Of a stretch of DNA of 64,000 nucleotides, positions 8,666 to 17,247 are shown one piece after another (position 1 is the stretch's first letter; every line of letters starts with the position of its first letter). The notes under the pieces were generated by a model that saw only the letters and a list, made by a program, of their open reading frames with translations, ran no database searches and had not been told where the DNA came from. Origin of the DNA: Pseudomonas tritici (GTDB taxonomy: Bacteria > Pseudomonadota > Gammaproteobacteria > Pseudomonadales > Pseudomonadaceae); NCBI RefSeq assembly GCF_014268275.3, contig NZ_CP077084.1, positions 1,984,001 through 2,048,000 of the forward strand. Reading direction: 5' to 3'. Position numbers and translations under genes: made by a program.

Positions 8666-9274
8666 TCAGGGCTTCTCGCCTTTGAGCTGGCGCAGGCTGA
8701 TGTCGGCCAAGCAGGTGCCGAGTTCGCCCAGGTGATCAATGACCGAGTGCACGCCCAACCCGTACAGAGCGACGGTGGCCTTGCCGCGCTTGTGTTCGCG
8801 TTCCTGTTCGCTCAGCGCTTGCCATTGTTCCGGTGCCATGCCGCACAGCGAGCCGCAGGAGGCCAGGCCGATGGTCCACAATCCGGCATTGAGCCCAGAT
8901 TGCAGTAGGCGCGGTTCGCCGCTGACCAACACGCAGCCTCCCAGGCGTTCGATGTTCAGCGCCATCAAGGCTTGCCAGCAGGCATGCGGCGCCGGCCAGC
9001 GGATCGAGGAAGGTGGCGTCGCCTTGACCCAGTCTGGCAGCGTGACGGCCAGGGGCGTAGTGACAGAGGGAGGGAGTTCATCCAGCCAGGCGCAGGGGAC
9101 GCCTTGTTCCTTGAGGCTGCGCAGGATTTTCAGCGCGCCAGGTGTGGCTTGGGAATCGGGGGAGGTCGAATCGGTGCGCGCCCGGGAACCGAAGTCCACC
9201 AGGCAGCCACTCAAGCCAAACAAGACGGCAGTCAAGGCGGGAGCACTGGCGATGGCTATTTCAGCGTGAGGCAT
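8666..9274 (-). CDS. Degenerate phosphonatase (PhnX)-like HAD protein
   Basis: A 202-aa protein that resembles phosphonoacetaldehyde hydrolase at both ends. The N terminus has LFGLSGCLVDFGSRA, aligning to the PhnX nucleophile motif (DWAGTxVDFGS). The C terminus has SGLNAGLWTIGLASCGSLCG and a closing VIDHLGELGTCLADISLRQL. The catalytic Asp of DxAGT is replaced by Gly and the following Thr by Cys. The cap region carrying the Schiff-base Lys of PhnX is largely missing (the family is about 270 aa). It is therefore probably not a phosphonatase; it could be a pseudo-enzyme with a binding role. It lies upstream of and divergent from mlaA. Family recognition is good, function unknown. Confidence 0.7.
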   Translation of the reverse strand: MPHAEIAIASAPALTAVLFGLSGCLVDFGSRARTDSTSPDSQATPGALKILRSLKEQGVPCAWLDELPPSVTTPLAVTLPDWVKATPPSSIRWPAPHACWQALMALNIERLGGCVLVSGEPRLLQSGLNAGLWTIGLASCGSLCGMAPEQWQALSEQEREHKRGKATVALYGLGVHSVIDHLGELGTCLADISLRQLKGEKP

Positions 9275-9469
9275 GTCGACATCCCTGAAATAGCTCTAAC
9301 GCTATCGAGGCTGGATGACAAGTCGATGACAAGATTGTTAATTGTAGGAATTTTGTCCATTTTGCGTGCGACAGATCCCGGAAGCTGCCTAATTGGACAC
9401 TTCCGTCATATACTGAACGCCTTATTCAGGGCATAGCGCCCATGACAGACCATTCAAGGAGCAAAAGCT

Positions 9470-10159
9470 ATGCGCTGGAGCCACTACTTCGCTCAGCTGT
9501 CGGTGTGTGCCACTGTCTTGCTGGCCCCGTTCGCCGCACACGCGGCGTCGGAAGATGATCCATGGGAAAGTATCAACCGCCCGATCTTCACGTTCAACGA
9601 CACAGTTGATACTTATGCCCTCAAGCCACTGGCTCAGGGCTATGAGTGGATTACCCCACAATTTGTCGAAGACGGTATCCACAACTTCTTCCGCAATATC
9701 GGGGATGTCGGCAACCTGGCCAACAACGTGCTGCAGCTCAAACCTCACAATGCCGGTGTCGACACTGCCCGTTTGCTGGTCAACACCACTTTCGGCGTGC
9801 TGGGCTTTATTGATGTGGGCACCAAAATGGGGCTGCAACGCAGCGATGAAGACTTCGGCCAGACCCTCGGCTACTGGGGTGTTGGCAGCGGTCCATACGT
9901 AATGATTCCGCTGCTGGGCCCAAGCACACTGCGCGATGCGCCGTCCAAGTACGTGGACAGCTACACGCAGCCGTACCGCTACATGGATGATGTTTCCCTG
10001 CGTAACAGTGTCATGGGCCTGGGCATTGTTGACACCCGCGCCAGCCTGCTCGACAGCGAAAAACTGATCACAGGTGACAAGTACACCTTCATCCGCAACG
10101 CCTACCTGCAGAATCGCGAGTTCAAGGTCAAGGATGGCAAGGTTGTCGACGACTTCTAA
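9470..10159 (+). CDS. mlaA: Phospholipid-trafficking outer-membrane protein MlaA (VacJ)
   Basis: A 229-aa protein of the MlaA/VacJ family, which removes mislocalised phospholipids from the outer leaflet of the outer membrane and passes them to the Mla pathway. Signature stretches are DPWESINRPIFTFNDTVD, HNFFRNIGDVGNLANN, TFGVLGFIDVGTKMGL, EDFGQTLGYWGVGSGPYVM and LLGPSTLRDA. The signal peptide ends AAHAASEDDPW, with no lipobox Cys at the cleavage region, whereas the E. coli protein is a lipoprotein. An RBS-like aaggagc lies just upstream of the start. A strong terminator follows at 10179. Confidence 0.93.
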   Translation: MRWSHYFAQLSVCATVLLAPFAAHAASEDDPWESINRPIFTFNDTVDTYALKPLAQGYEWITPQFVEDGIHNFFRNIGDVGNLANNVLQLKPHNAGVDTARLLVNTTFGVLGFIDVGTKMGLQRSDEDFGQTLGYWGVGSGPYVMIPLLGPSTLRDAPSKYVDSYTQPYRYMDDVSLRNSVMGLGIVDTRASLLDSEKLITGDKYTFIRNAYLQNREFKVKDGKVVDDF

Positions 10160-10178
10160 GCTGTGACGTTTTGAAATG

Positions 10179-10208
10179 AAAAAAGGCGACCCAGCGGTCG
10201 CCTTTTTT
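10179..10208. terminator. Bidirectional intrinsic terminator
   Basis: The arms aaaaaaggcgaccc and ggtcgcctttttt flank a 3-nt loop between the convergent mlaA and PilZ genes. Confidence 0.9.
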
Positions 10209-10219
10209 GTGCGCGTCTT

Positions 10220-10516
10220 TCAGCGCATCTTCAGGATTTTAAGACCAAGGTGCTGGTCTTCACCTGTGGCTTTGGCCCACACCACCTCGGTATCCGCCTC
10301 CAGTCCTTTCAGTGCGGCGTGCTCCGAATCGATGCGCACGGTCAGCAGGTCGCCGACGTTGAACTGGCGAGGTGCCTGTACCTGCATACCAGAGCTGGAA
10401 AGGTCCACGCACACCCCCGCAATCTCTTGCCCCGCGTGGATCAGAGACACATCGGCATCCACACGCATGCGGATGAAATCGCGTTTTTCAGCGTAGTCGC
10501 GCTCGTGCTCGCTCAT
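10220..10516 (-). CDS. Stand-alone PilZ domain protein
   Basis: A 98-aa single-domain PilZ protein. Both c-di-GMP motifs are intact: RxxxR in KRDFIRMRVD (about residues 12–16) and (D/N)xSxxG in VDLSSSGMQV. The start at 10516 (MSEHERDY) has AAGGAT at a good distance; an in-frame ATG at 10525 sits directly against that same AAGGA and is less likely. The order mlaA–PilZ–rssB–rssC–tal matches the P. aeruginosa arrangement. Likely a cytoplasmic c-di-GMP receptor with an unknown target. Confidence 0.88.
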   Translation of the reverse strand: MSEHERDYAEKRDFIRMRVDADVSLIHAGQEIAGVCVDLSSSGMQVQAPRQFNVGDLLTVRIDSEHAALKGLEADTEVVWAKATGEDQHLGLKILKMR

Positions 10517-10792
10517 AGGTTTCATCCTTACTTTGTGTTGTGGTCGTGCCTGTTCTTATAACTCCCGGTGATTTGCGGTGTAAAGACGTCCGGCGACCAT
10601 CGGCATGAGCTTGAAACCCCTGTCGGATGGGAGTACCGTCTGCGCCTTAGAAGGGCACCTCTGCTTTACCTTTGTGCATGGGCAAAATCCCAATGCTTTG
10701 TAGGACAGAGAGGCTAGAAAGCGAATCCAGTACGTGAGCCCGGCCATTGCCGAGCCGCCTACGCCAACCTAATTCTGGCGCCGTTTGCCCAC

Positions 10793-11974
10793 ATGCAAAA
10801 AACCAGTGCCACGCTGCTGATAATCGATGACGACGAAGTAGTGCGCGCGAGCCTAGCGGCCTATTTGGAAGACAGTGGCTTCAGCGTCCTGCAGGCCAGT
10901 AATGGCCAACAGGGTCTCCAGGTATTCGAGCGCGAACAGCCTGACCTCGTGATCTGCGATCTGCGCATGCCCCAGATGGGCGGCCTCGAGCTGATTCGCC
11001 AGGTGACTGAGCTCGCCCCGCAGACGCCGGTGATTGTCGTGTCCGGTGCCGGCGTGATGAACGATGCCGTCGAAGCCCTGCGCCTGGGGGCTGCCGATTA
11101 CCTGATCAAGCCCCTGGAAGACCTGGCGGTGCTGGAGCACTCGGTGCGCCGTGCCCTGGATCGTGCACGCCTTCTGGTGGAAAACCAGCGCTACCGCGAA
11201 AAGCTCGAAACCGCGAACCGCGAACTCGAAGCCAGCCTTAACCTGCTTCAGGAAGACCAGAACGCCGGTCGCCAGGTGCAGATGAACATGCTGCCAGTCA
11301 GCCCCTGGACCATCGACGAATTCCAGTTTGCACACCAGATCATCCCTTCGCTGTACCTGTCGGGTGATTTTGTCGATTACTTCCGCGTTGACGAGCGGCG
11401 TGTCGCGTTCTACCTGGCCGACGTCTCTGGCCATGGTGCTTCCTCGGCTTTTGTCACCGTGTTGTTGAAGTTCATGACCACACGGCTGCTGTTCGAATCC
11501 AAACGCAATGGCACCTTGCCGGAGTTCACCCCCTCCGAGGTGCTGGGCCACATCAACCGGGGCTTGATCAGCTGCAAGCTGGGCAAGCACGTGACGATGG
11601 TCGGCGGCGTTATTGACGAAGAAACCGGTCTTTTGACCTACAGCATCGGCGGTCACCTGCCGATGCCAGTGTTATACACTCCGGACAGTGTGCGTTACCT
11701 GGAAGGGCGTGGTCTGCCCGTAGGCTTGTTCAATGAAGCCACCTACGAAGACCACATCCTGGAACTGCCGCCGACGTTCAGCCTTACGCTGATGTCCGAC
11801 GGCATCCTGGACCTCCTTCCAGAGCCTACACTCAAAGAGAAAGAAGCCGCCTTGCCCCAAAAGGTCAAGTCGGCGGGCGGCAGCCTGGATGGCCTGCGGC
11901 AGGTTTTTGGATTGGCCACGCTAGGGGAGATGCCGGATGATATCGCCCTATTGGTGTTGAGCAGGAATCTTTGA
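10793..11974 (+). CDS. rssB: Response regulator with PP2C phosphatase domain, RssB
   Basis: A 393-aa two-domain protein. The receiver (about residues 1–125) has acidic DDD at 12–14 and D56 in LVICDLRMPQMGG. A coiled linker (about 130–165) leads to a SpoIIE/PP2C-type phosphatase domain with metal-binding Asp in YLSGDFVDYF, LADVSGHGASSAF, LMSDGILDLL and MPDDIALLVL. In P. aeruginosa the orthologous RssB dephosphorylates the STAS protein RssC in control of RpoS activity; the same partner follows here with a 1-nt overlap. Length is almost identical to the PAO1 protein. Confidence 0.9.
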   Translation: MQKTSATLLIIDDDEVVRASLAAYLEDSGFSVLQASNGQQGLQVFEREQPDLVICDLRMPQMGGLELIRQVTELAPQTPVIVVSGAGVMNDAVEALRLGAADYLIKPLEDLAVLEHSVRRALDRARLLVENQRYREKLETANRELEASLNLLQEDQNAGRQVQMNMLPVSPWTIDEFQFAHQIIPSLYLSGDFVDYFRVDERRVAFYLADVSGHGASSAFVTVLLKFMTTRLLFESKRNGTLPEFTPSEVLGHINRGLISCKLGKHVTMVGGVIDEETGLLTYSIGGHLPMPVLYTPDSVRYLEGRGLPVGLFNEATYEDHILELPPTFSLTLMSDGILDLLPEPTLKEKEAALPQKVKSAGGSLDGLRQVFGLATLGEMPDDIALLVLSRNL

Positions 11975-12456
11975 TGAGTACCGGAAGAATCCAATTCGCC
12001 GAGCAAGACGGGACCTTCGTCCTGAAATTTGTCGGTGAAGTGCGCCTGACCTTGTGTTCGGCGCTGGATGCGACGATTGAGCGGATTTTCACAGCACTGA
12101 ATTTCTCGGCGATCGTGATCGATCTGACCGAAACCCGCAGCATCGATAGCACCACCCTTGGGCTGTTGGCCAAGTTATCCATTCTGTCTCGGCAGAAGGT
12201 CGGCCTGTTGCCTACGGTCGTCACCACCCACGAAGACATTACCCGGCTGCTGCAGTCCATGGGCTTCGACCAGGTGTTCAACATTGTTGATCGCCCGATC
12301 CCCTGCCCGGAATGCCTGACTGACCTGCCGTCGCAGGACCAGTCCGAGGAAGTGGTGCGTGTGAAAGTGCTGGAGGCACACAAGATCCTGATGGGCCTCA
12401 ACGAGTCCAATCGCGAAGCCTTCCACGACCTCGTCAACGCGCTGGAACGCCACTGA
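11974..12456 (+). CDS. rssC: STAS-domain anti-sigma factor antagonist RssC
   Basis: A 160-aa protein with a STAS domain (about residues 5–105). The candidate phosphorylation site is S59 in RSIDSTTLGLL, the usual position in anti-anti-sigma factors. The C-terminal extension has a CPEC motif (around residue 110) that could bind a metal. The start is ATG at 11974, within the TGATG overlap with rssB and behind AGGA. It is the expected substrate of the PP2C domain of RssB. Confidence 0.85.
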   Translation: MSTGRIQFAEQDGTFVLKFVGEVRLTLCSALDATIERIFTALNFSAIVIDLTETRSIDSTTLGLLAKLSILSRQKVGLLPTVVTTHEDITRLLQSMGFDQVFNIVDRPIPCPECLTDLPSQDQSEEVVRVKVLEAHKILMGLNESNREAFHDLVNALERH

Positions 12457-12511
12457 TCCCCAATTGCTGAAATACAGTCAAATGTGGGAGCTGGCTTGAG
12501 ACAGTGGGCAC

Positions 12512-12548
12512 AAAAAAGGGCGGTACCCGCGAGGGTACCGCCCTTTTT
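12512..12548. terminator. Bidirectional intrinsic terminator
   Basis: The arms aaaaaagggcggtaccc and gggtaccgcccttttt flank a short loop between the convergent rssC and tal. A single REP half-unit (aaatgtgggagctggctt) precedes it at 12479. Confidence 0.92.
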
Positions 12549-12561
12549 GCCGCCGCCGCGT

Positions 12562-13488
12562 TTACAGCTTGGCCGACAACAGCGCCTCCAGCTTCTCCTG
12601 ATCCCGAGCAAACTGACGAATCCCTTCCGCCAACTTCTCAGTCGCCATCGCATCTTCGTTGGACTCCCAACGGAACTGCGCTTCAGTCAGATGCACACGC
12701 GCTTCACCGGCATGGCCTGGCGACAATTTACGTTCCAGCTTGCCTTCATCCGCCGCCAGCTTCTCCAGCAGGTCAGGGCTGATGGTCAGGCGATCACACC
12801 CAGCCAACTCTTCGATCTGGCTCAGGTTACGGAAGCTCGCACCCATCACCACCGTCTTGTAGCCATTGGCCTTGTAGTAGTTGTAGATACGCGTCACCGA
12901 CTGCACGCCCGGATCTTCGGAGCCGGTGTAGTCGTTGCCGTTGGCCTTCTTGTACCAATCGTAGATACGGCCCACGAACGGCGAAATCAGGAACACACCA
13001 GCCTCTGCACACGCCACGGCCTGGGCGAACGAGAACAGCAGGGTCAGGTTGGTCTGGATGCCTTCTTTTTCCAGCTGTTCGGCGGCGCGGATGCCTTCCC
13101 AGGTGGAAGCGATCTTGATCAGCACGCGATCGCGGCCAACGCCAGCTTTGTCGTACAGGTCGATCAGACGGTGCGCACGCTTGAGTACGGCGTCAGTGTC
13201 GAACGACAGACGGGCATCCACCTCGGTGGAAATGCGGCCCGGTACCACTTTGAGGATCTCTTGACCCACCGCCACCGCAAAACGGTCGCTGGCCAGGCCC
13301 ACGTCGCCGTTGCAGTCCTGTACGCACTCATCCAGCAGCTTGGCATAGCCCGGAATAGAGGCCGCCTTGAGCAGCAGGGAAGGGTTGGTGGTGGCGTCTT
13401 GCGGCTTGAGCTTGGCGAGGGTAGAAAAATCGCCGGTATCGGCTACGACGGTGGTGAACTGCTTGAGTTGTTCCAGCTTGGAAGTCAT
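12562..13488 (-). CDS. tal: Transaldolase B
   Basis: A 308-aa enzyme of the non-oxidative pentose phosphate pathway. Signature motifs are [10 protein letters not shown] near residue 30, the Schiff-base Lys in [12 protein letters not shown] (about residue 130) and [27 protein letters not shown]. The start at [17 protein letters not shown] gives the standard class-1 length; upstream in-frame codons are not supported. It is monocistronic, with a terminator downstream shared with rssC. Confidence 0.96.
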   Translation of the reverse strand: MTSKLEQLKQFTTVVADTGDFSTLAKLKPQDATTNPSLLLKAASIPGYAKLLDECVQDCNGDVGLASDRFAVAVGQEILKVVPGRISTEVDARLSFDTDAVLKRAHRLIDLYDKAGVGRDRVLIKIASTWEGIRAAEQLEKEGIQTNLTLLFSFAQAVACAEAGVFLISPFVGRIYDWYKKANGNDYTGSEDPGVQSVTRIYNYYKANGYKTVVMGASFRNLSQIEELAGCDRLTISPDLLEKLAADEGKLERKLSPGHAGEARVHLTEAQFRWESNEDAMATEKLAEGIRQFARDQEKLEALLSAKL

Positions 13489-13679
13489 GGGCGTGCTCTG
13501 TCCTATGGGTCTGATGACATTACCCGAGCGCCGGCAGGCGCTCAAGGGCGCAAATGCGTTCGATCGTTTGCGAGGGCAACAACCTGAAAACAGCCGTTTG
13601 AATGGCAGGTCTGGCTGCTAAATAGGAGGGCAAAACGGCCAGCAGGTTCAACCGAAGTAGCGCATGAACACCACGATTA

Positions 13680-13786
13680 AATGTGGGAGCTGGCTTGCCT
13701 GCGATAGCGGCACCACAGCCGTCGATATCTACCAGGGGTACGCTAATCCAACTGTGGGAGCGGGCTTGCTCGCGAAAGCGCCAGTC
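13680..13786. repeat. Two different REP-type units in direct orientation
   Basis: Unit one (tgtgggagctggcttgcctg, about 13682) and unit two (ctgtgggagcgggcttgctc, about 13761) belong to two related repeat classes. They fill most of the 331-bp gap between tal and dusA, in which I see no gene. Confidence 0.8.
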
Positions 13787-13819
13787 CAGTCACCTCCTGC
13801 CCCGACTGACACACCCTCA

Positions 13820-14830
13820 TCACCGTCCTTCCAACAGTTCTCCTGCCTGATCCAACAACGCCAACGGATCACTCGCCTTATGGATATCCACCGACAGCAG
13901 CTGCCTGAACCTGCGAGCCCCCGGGAAACCCGTCCCCAAGCCCAACACATGCCGAGTAATGTGATGCATCGTCCCACCCCCGGCCAAATGCTCAGCAATA
14001 TAAGGCCGCAACTGCGCCAACGCCTCAGCCCTACTGATCACCTGCAGCGTGCTACCAAACAACTGCTGATCCACCTCCGCCAGCAAATAAGGATTGTGAT
14101 AAGCCTCGCGCCCCAGCATCACCCCATCAAACGTCTGCAGATGCTCATGGCACTGCTCCAACGTCTTGATCCCGCCGTTGAGAATAATCTCTAACTCCGG
14201 AAAGTCCTGCTTCAACTGGGCCGCCACGTCATAGCGCAACGGCGGAATGTCGCGATTCTCCTTCGGCGACAACCCTTCGAGAATCGCAATCCGCGCATGC
14301 ACGGTAAAACTGGTGCAGCCTGCCTCGTTAACCTGGCCGACGAAATCACACAGCTCGGCATAACTGTCCCGCCCGTTGATCCCGATCCGATGCTTCACGG
14401 TCACCGGAATCGACACCGCATCGCGCATCGCCTTCACGCAATCGGCTACCAGGGCAGGGTGCGCCATCAAAATCGCCCCAATCATATTGTTCTGCACCCG
14501 GTCGCTGGGGCAGCCGACGTTCAGGTTTACTTCGTCATACCCCGCAGCCTCGGCCATGCGCGCACACGCCGCCAGATCGGCAGGCACGCTACCGCCCAAT
14601 TGCAGCGCGAGCGGGTGCTCGGCTTCGTTGTGACGCAGGAAGCGCTCGTGATCGCCGTGCAGGATCGCGCCGGTGGTGACCATTTCGGTGTAGAGCAGGG
14701 CGTGTTTGGAGAGCAGGCGCAGGAAGAACCGGCAATGGTGGTCCGTCCAATCCATCATAGGTGCAACGCTAAAGCGCCGAGACAGTGCGGGGCTTGATTC
14801 TGCTGGGCTAAAGCTCTGTTTATCTAGCAT
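13820..14830 (-). CDS. dusA: tRNA-dihydrouridine synthase A with phage-supplied 5' end
   Basis: A 336-aa FMN enzyme that reduces U20/U20a in tRNA. The core motifs RRFSVAPMMDWTDHH, the catalytic Cys in NVGCPSDRVQNNMIGA, VTVKHRIGIN and IILNGGI are intact. The start is ATG at 14830 (MLDKQSFSPAES). The first roughly 25 codons differ in composition from the rest and lie on the element side of an attachment core at 14744–14758. The displaced native 5' end survives as a fossil near 22391–22470. Insertion of the prophage therefore replaced the start of dusA while keeping it in frame. Confidence 0.95.
   Translation of the reverse strand: MLDKQSFSPAESSPALSRRFSVAPMMDWTDHHCRFFLRLLSKHALLYTEMVTTGAILHGDHERFLRHNEAEHPLALQLGGSVPADLAACARMAEAAGYDEVNLNVGCPSDRVQNNMIGAILMAHPALVADCVKAMRDAVSIPVTVKHRIGINGRDSYAELCDFVGQVNEAGCTSFTVHARIAILEGLSPKENRDIPPLRYDVAAQLKQDFPELEIILNGGIKTLEQCHEHLQTFDGVMLGREAYHNPYLLAEVDQQLFGSTLQVISRAEALAQLRPYIAEHLAGGGTMHHITRHVLGLGTGFPGARRFRQLLSVDIHKASDPLALLDQAGELLEGR
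14744..14767 (-). repeat. Attachment site at the dusA end of the element
   Basis: The segment cgtccaatccatcat (14744–14758) is identical to 22391–22405, and similarity continues for about 25 bp with scattered changes because both copies encode SRRFSVAPMMDWT. On the dusA side the sequence continues into the native gene. The 5' end of dusA is a known target of a family of tyrosine integrases. Confidence 0.8.
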
Positions 14831-14887
14831 TTTACTCAACGTGTTCTTGGCGAGTTTTAGGGCGTTTTCAGGCGTTTTTAGAGGCTC

Positions 14888-14926
14888 GGTGGTACGATGT
14901 ACCACCTCAAAACTGACGCGTACCAC
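14888..14926. promoter_or_regulatory. Palindrome plus third half-site upstream of the integrase fragment
   Basis: ggtggtac-gat-gtaccacc (14888–14906) is a perfect 8-bp-arm dyad, and a further gtaccac follows at 14920. It sits between dusA and the integrase start, where integrase arm sites or an operator would be expected. Role unknown. Confidence 0.5.
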
Positions 14927-14933
14927 TTTCGAA

Positions 14934-15206
14934 ATGGCGACTATCAGGGCAAGAAAACTGGCGGATGGGACTGTGAGCTACACGGCTCAAATCCGCATCA
15001 AACGCGACGGAGTGCAAGTCTACCAAGAGAGCCAGACCTTCGCCCGGAAACAGGCCGCCCAAGCGTGGACGCGCAAGCGTGAATCAGAGCTGGACCAGCC
15101 TGGTGCGATCGAGCGGGCCAGCCGGAAGGGTGTCACCGTCAAAGACATGATCGACCAGTACCTGCTGGAAGTGGGAAAACGCCGCGGGCTTCAAAAACGG
15201 CATTGA
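14934..15206 (+). pseudogene. Truncated dusA-type phage integrase (N-terminal fragment)
   Basis: The first about 80 residues (MATIRARKLADGTVSYTAQI … VTVKDMIDQYLLEVG) are the N-terminal arm-binding and start of the SAM-like core-binding domain of a tyrosine integrase. Integrases of this family insert into dusA, matching the location. The catalytic R-H-R-Y domain is absent; after about 15175 the sequence switches to a late-control D gene read in another frame, and the frame closes at 15206. The integrase is therefore inactive. Confidence 0.85.
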
Positions 15207-15357
15207 TGGTGAGTACCTGGTCGACTCGGTGGAACAGGTATTCACACAAGCGGGTTGGTCCACCACCGTTGAGTGCAATGGCGGAAAGAAAGGTAAGGCC
15301 AAGGCCAAAAGCAAGAAGACGAAGAAAACCAAGGAGGTCAAGGTTCTAGAGCTTTGA
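15175..15357 (+). pseudogene. C-terminal fragment of phage late-control protein D
   Basis: A 60-codon tail in a different frame from the integrase reads NAAGFKNGIDGEYLVDSV, then GWSTTVECNGGKKGKAKAKS and a Lys-rich end. This resembles the C terminus of P2/phiCTX-type gpD (tail-tip/late-control protein). It directly abuts the integrase fragment, so one deletion joined the two. In P2-like tail clusters gene D precedes lysis genes, which fits the endolysin found downstream. Confidence 0.65.
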
Positions 15358-15452
15358 CGTCGAGACGTTCGTCGTAACGTGTTGGCTAATCACTGGCTCC
15401 TATATGAGAGTGGTTTGTATTTGCCAGCTTGAATCAAAGATGGGAGTTGGCA

Positions 15453-16643
15453 ATGGTGTGGCTTAACTATGGTGCGTCCGGTAAGATTCGTGGCTTTGGA
15501 ATTTTGCCTTCAGGGAAGATTGGTTTGTCTACTAAAAATGAAATACTCCCGCTAACCGGGCTTAGGTTTATAGCGGCATTGTATGTATTCCTTTTTCATT
15601 TCGAGCTTAGTTGGCCGTTTTCTCCGGGTGGCGTAGTTGGGCATGTAATAGCCCAAGGCGCTGTAGGGATGTCAGTTTTCTTTGTGCTGTCGGGTTTTCT
15701 TCTCGCTTATCAGTACTCTGGGAGATACGAGGATAAGAAAAACTATTTTGTCCGGCGATTAGCGCGGATCTATCCAATATATATATTGGCGGCGCTGATT
15801 ACTTTGCCTTGGATATTCGGTAGTCAGGCGGGCGCAGCAAAATTGCCCGCATGGGATACAGCTGTTCTTGTCGTAACAAATATCTTCGCGCTTCAAGCTT
15901 GGGTTCCAAGCTACTTTAAGTTTTGGAATAATGGCGGAAGTTGGTCTATCTCGGTCGAGATCTTTTGTTATGCGATGCTTCCTTTTATCGCGCCCTGGAT
16001 GGCGAGGTTGTCGAATAAGAAGCTAGCAGCGTTTGCGGTAGTGATGTACCTCTGTTCGGTGGCTCCGGGACAGCTGGGGCGAGTGTGGCCGGACCTTTCG
16101 TTGGCTTTTTTCTATGCGTTACCTGCGTTTCGGCTTCCTGAGTTTCTTTTAGGTGTTTGCGGATTTTTGGCTGTTCAAAGAGGGTTTCGGTTGCCCTATC
16201 CTAACTTAGCAGTTGTTAGCGTTTTGCTAGCGTTTGTCGTTTTAATAAATTTTAGACGGTTTGGATTGCCCTATATTGGCTATAACTGGTTGGTTTTGCC
16301 AGTTGTCGTGGCGCTTGTTGTAGGGTTGTGCCAGTCTAATGGGCGTATATCAAGGTTGCTTTCAAGTGAGTGGTTTGTGTGGCTTGGGAAAATAAGTTAC
16401 TGTTTCTATTCTTTTCAGGCACTCGTGTTGCTTTTGCTGGTGACGTTCCATAACGACTTAATTGAGGGTTTTCCTTTGCTTGAGCTTAATTGGCTGCTCT
16501 GCATTGCTGCCTTTTTTGTTCTTGTGGGTTTGTCGGCTCTTGGGCATCACTTTGTTGAAGAGCCTTGCCGAAGAAAGATACAGCAGTGGTCAGACGCCCG
16601 AGGTTATAAGGGTGAAGGTAAAAAAGAGCCTTATGCTCTTTGA
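15453..16643 (+). CDS. Acyltransferase-3 family membrane protein, likely O-antigen acetylase cargo
   Basis: A 396-aa polytopic protein of the acyltransferase-3 (OafA/OatA) family, which transfers acetyl or similar groups to surface polysaccharides. Typical elements are NEILPLTGLRFIAALYVFLFH (R and H of the N-terminal motif), VGMSVFFVLSGFLLAYQY, VRRLARIYPIYILAA, and about ten hydrophobic segments ending in LGHHFVEEPCRRKI. The start is ATG at 15453 behind gggag. Codon use is markedly A+T-rich compared with core genes. In a prophage such a gene commonly gives lysogenic conversion of LPS. It appears intact. Confidence 0.85.
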   Translation: MVWLNYGASGKIRGFGILPSGKIGLSTKNEILPLTGLRFIAALYVFLFHFELSWPFSPGGVVGHVIAQGAVGMSVFFVLSGFLLAYQYSGRYEDKKNYFVRRLARIYPIYILAALITLPWIFGSQAGAAKLPAWDTAVLVVTNIFALQAWVPSYFKFWNNGGSWSISVEIFCYAMLPFIAPWMARLSNKKLAAFAVVMYLCSVAPGQLGRVWPDLSLAFFYALPAFRLPEFLLGVCGFLAVQRGFRLPYPNLAVVSVLLAFVVLINFRRFGLPYIGYNWLVLPVVVALVVGLCQSNGRISRLLSSEWFVWLGKISYCFYSFQALVLLLLVTFHNDLIEGFPLLELNWLLCIAAFFVLVGLSALGHHFVEEPCRRKIQQWSDARGYKGEGKKEPYAL

Positions 16644-16668
16644 TATTTGAATAGAGTCCTTACTATCA

Positions 16669-16697
16669 AGAATGCCCGCCACTGAGCGGGCATTTTA
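16669..16697 (+). terminator. Intrinsic terminator after the acyltransferase gene
   Basis: The arms aatgcccgc and gcgggcatt flank a 6-nt loop and are followed by ttattg, 26 nt after the acyltransferase stop. Confidence 0.75.
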
Positions 16698-16713
16698 TTG
16701 CCTGGAGAAAAGT

Positions 16714-17247
16714 ATGCCGCTCACTCAGCAGCAATTGCTGCAGATCCTTCCGAACGCCGGCCGCCAAGCCGGCGTTTTTGTTCCTGTGCTGAACGCTGCC
16801 ATGAGCAAGTACGGGATCGTCCATCAATTGCGGATTGCCGCGTTCGTTGCTCAGATCGGTCACGAGTCAGGCCAGCTTCGCTACGTGCGCGAAATTTGGG
16901 GGCCTACGGTGCAGCAGGCCGGGTATGAGGGGCGAACCGACTTGGGCAATATCGTTCCAGGTGACGGTTCCAAGTACCGTGGCCGGGGCCTGATCCAGAT
17001 TACAGGCCGGGCGAATTATGCGGTGTGCGGTGATGCCCTCGGCCTGGACCTAATCAATCAACCGTTGTTACTTGAACAGCCACAACACGCGGCTATGTCG
17101 GCAGCATGGTTCTGGGGCTCGCGTGGGCTGAACACTTTAGCTGACCATGGCGACTTCCTGAAGATCACCAAGCGCATCAATGGTGGCACCAATGGGCTTG
17201 CCGACCGCCAGGCGCTGTACGACATAGCGCTGAAGGTGCTGGCGTGA
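16714..17247 (+). CDS. Phage endolysin, glycoside hydrolase family 19 type
   Basis: A 177-aa lytic enzyme. It has chitinase-19/lysozyme-like motifs: FVAQIGHESGQLRYVREIW with the catalytic Glu (HES, about residue 50), GDGSKYRGRGLIQITGRANY, AAMSAAWFWGSRGLN and ITKRINGGTNGLADR. It lacks a signal peptide, so release would have needed a holin, and none is seen. RBS GGAG at 16704. Its stop overlaps the GTG of the spanin fragment, as in the intact lysis cassettes of Pseudomonas prophages and tailocins. The frame is intact, unlike its neighbours. Confidence 0.9.
   Translation: MPLTQQQLLQILPNAGRQAGVFVPVLNAAMSKYGIVHQLRIAAFVAQIGHESGQLRYVREIWGPTVQQAGYEGRTDLGNIVPGDGSKYRGRGLIQITGRANYAVCGDALGLDLINQPLLLEQPQHAAMSAAWFWGSRGLNTLADHGDFLKITKRINGGTNGLADRQALYDIALKVLA

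Noticed and set aside
12484..13587. Plus-strand frame covering tal
   Set aside because: Antisense to a clear transaldolase; starts inside a REP half-unit and has no recognisable domain.
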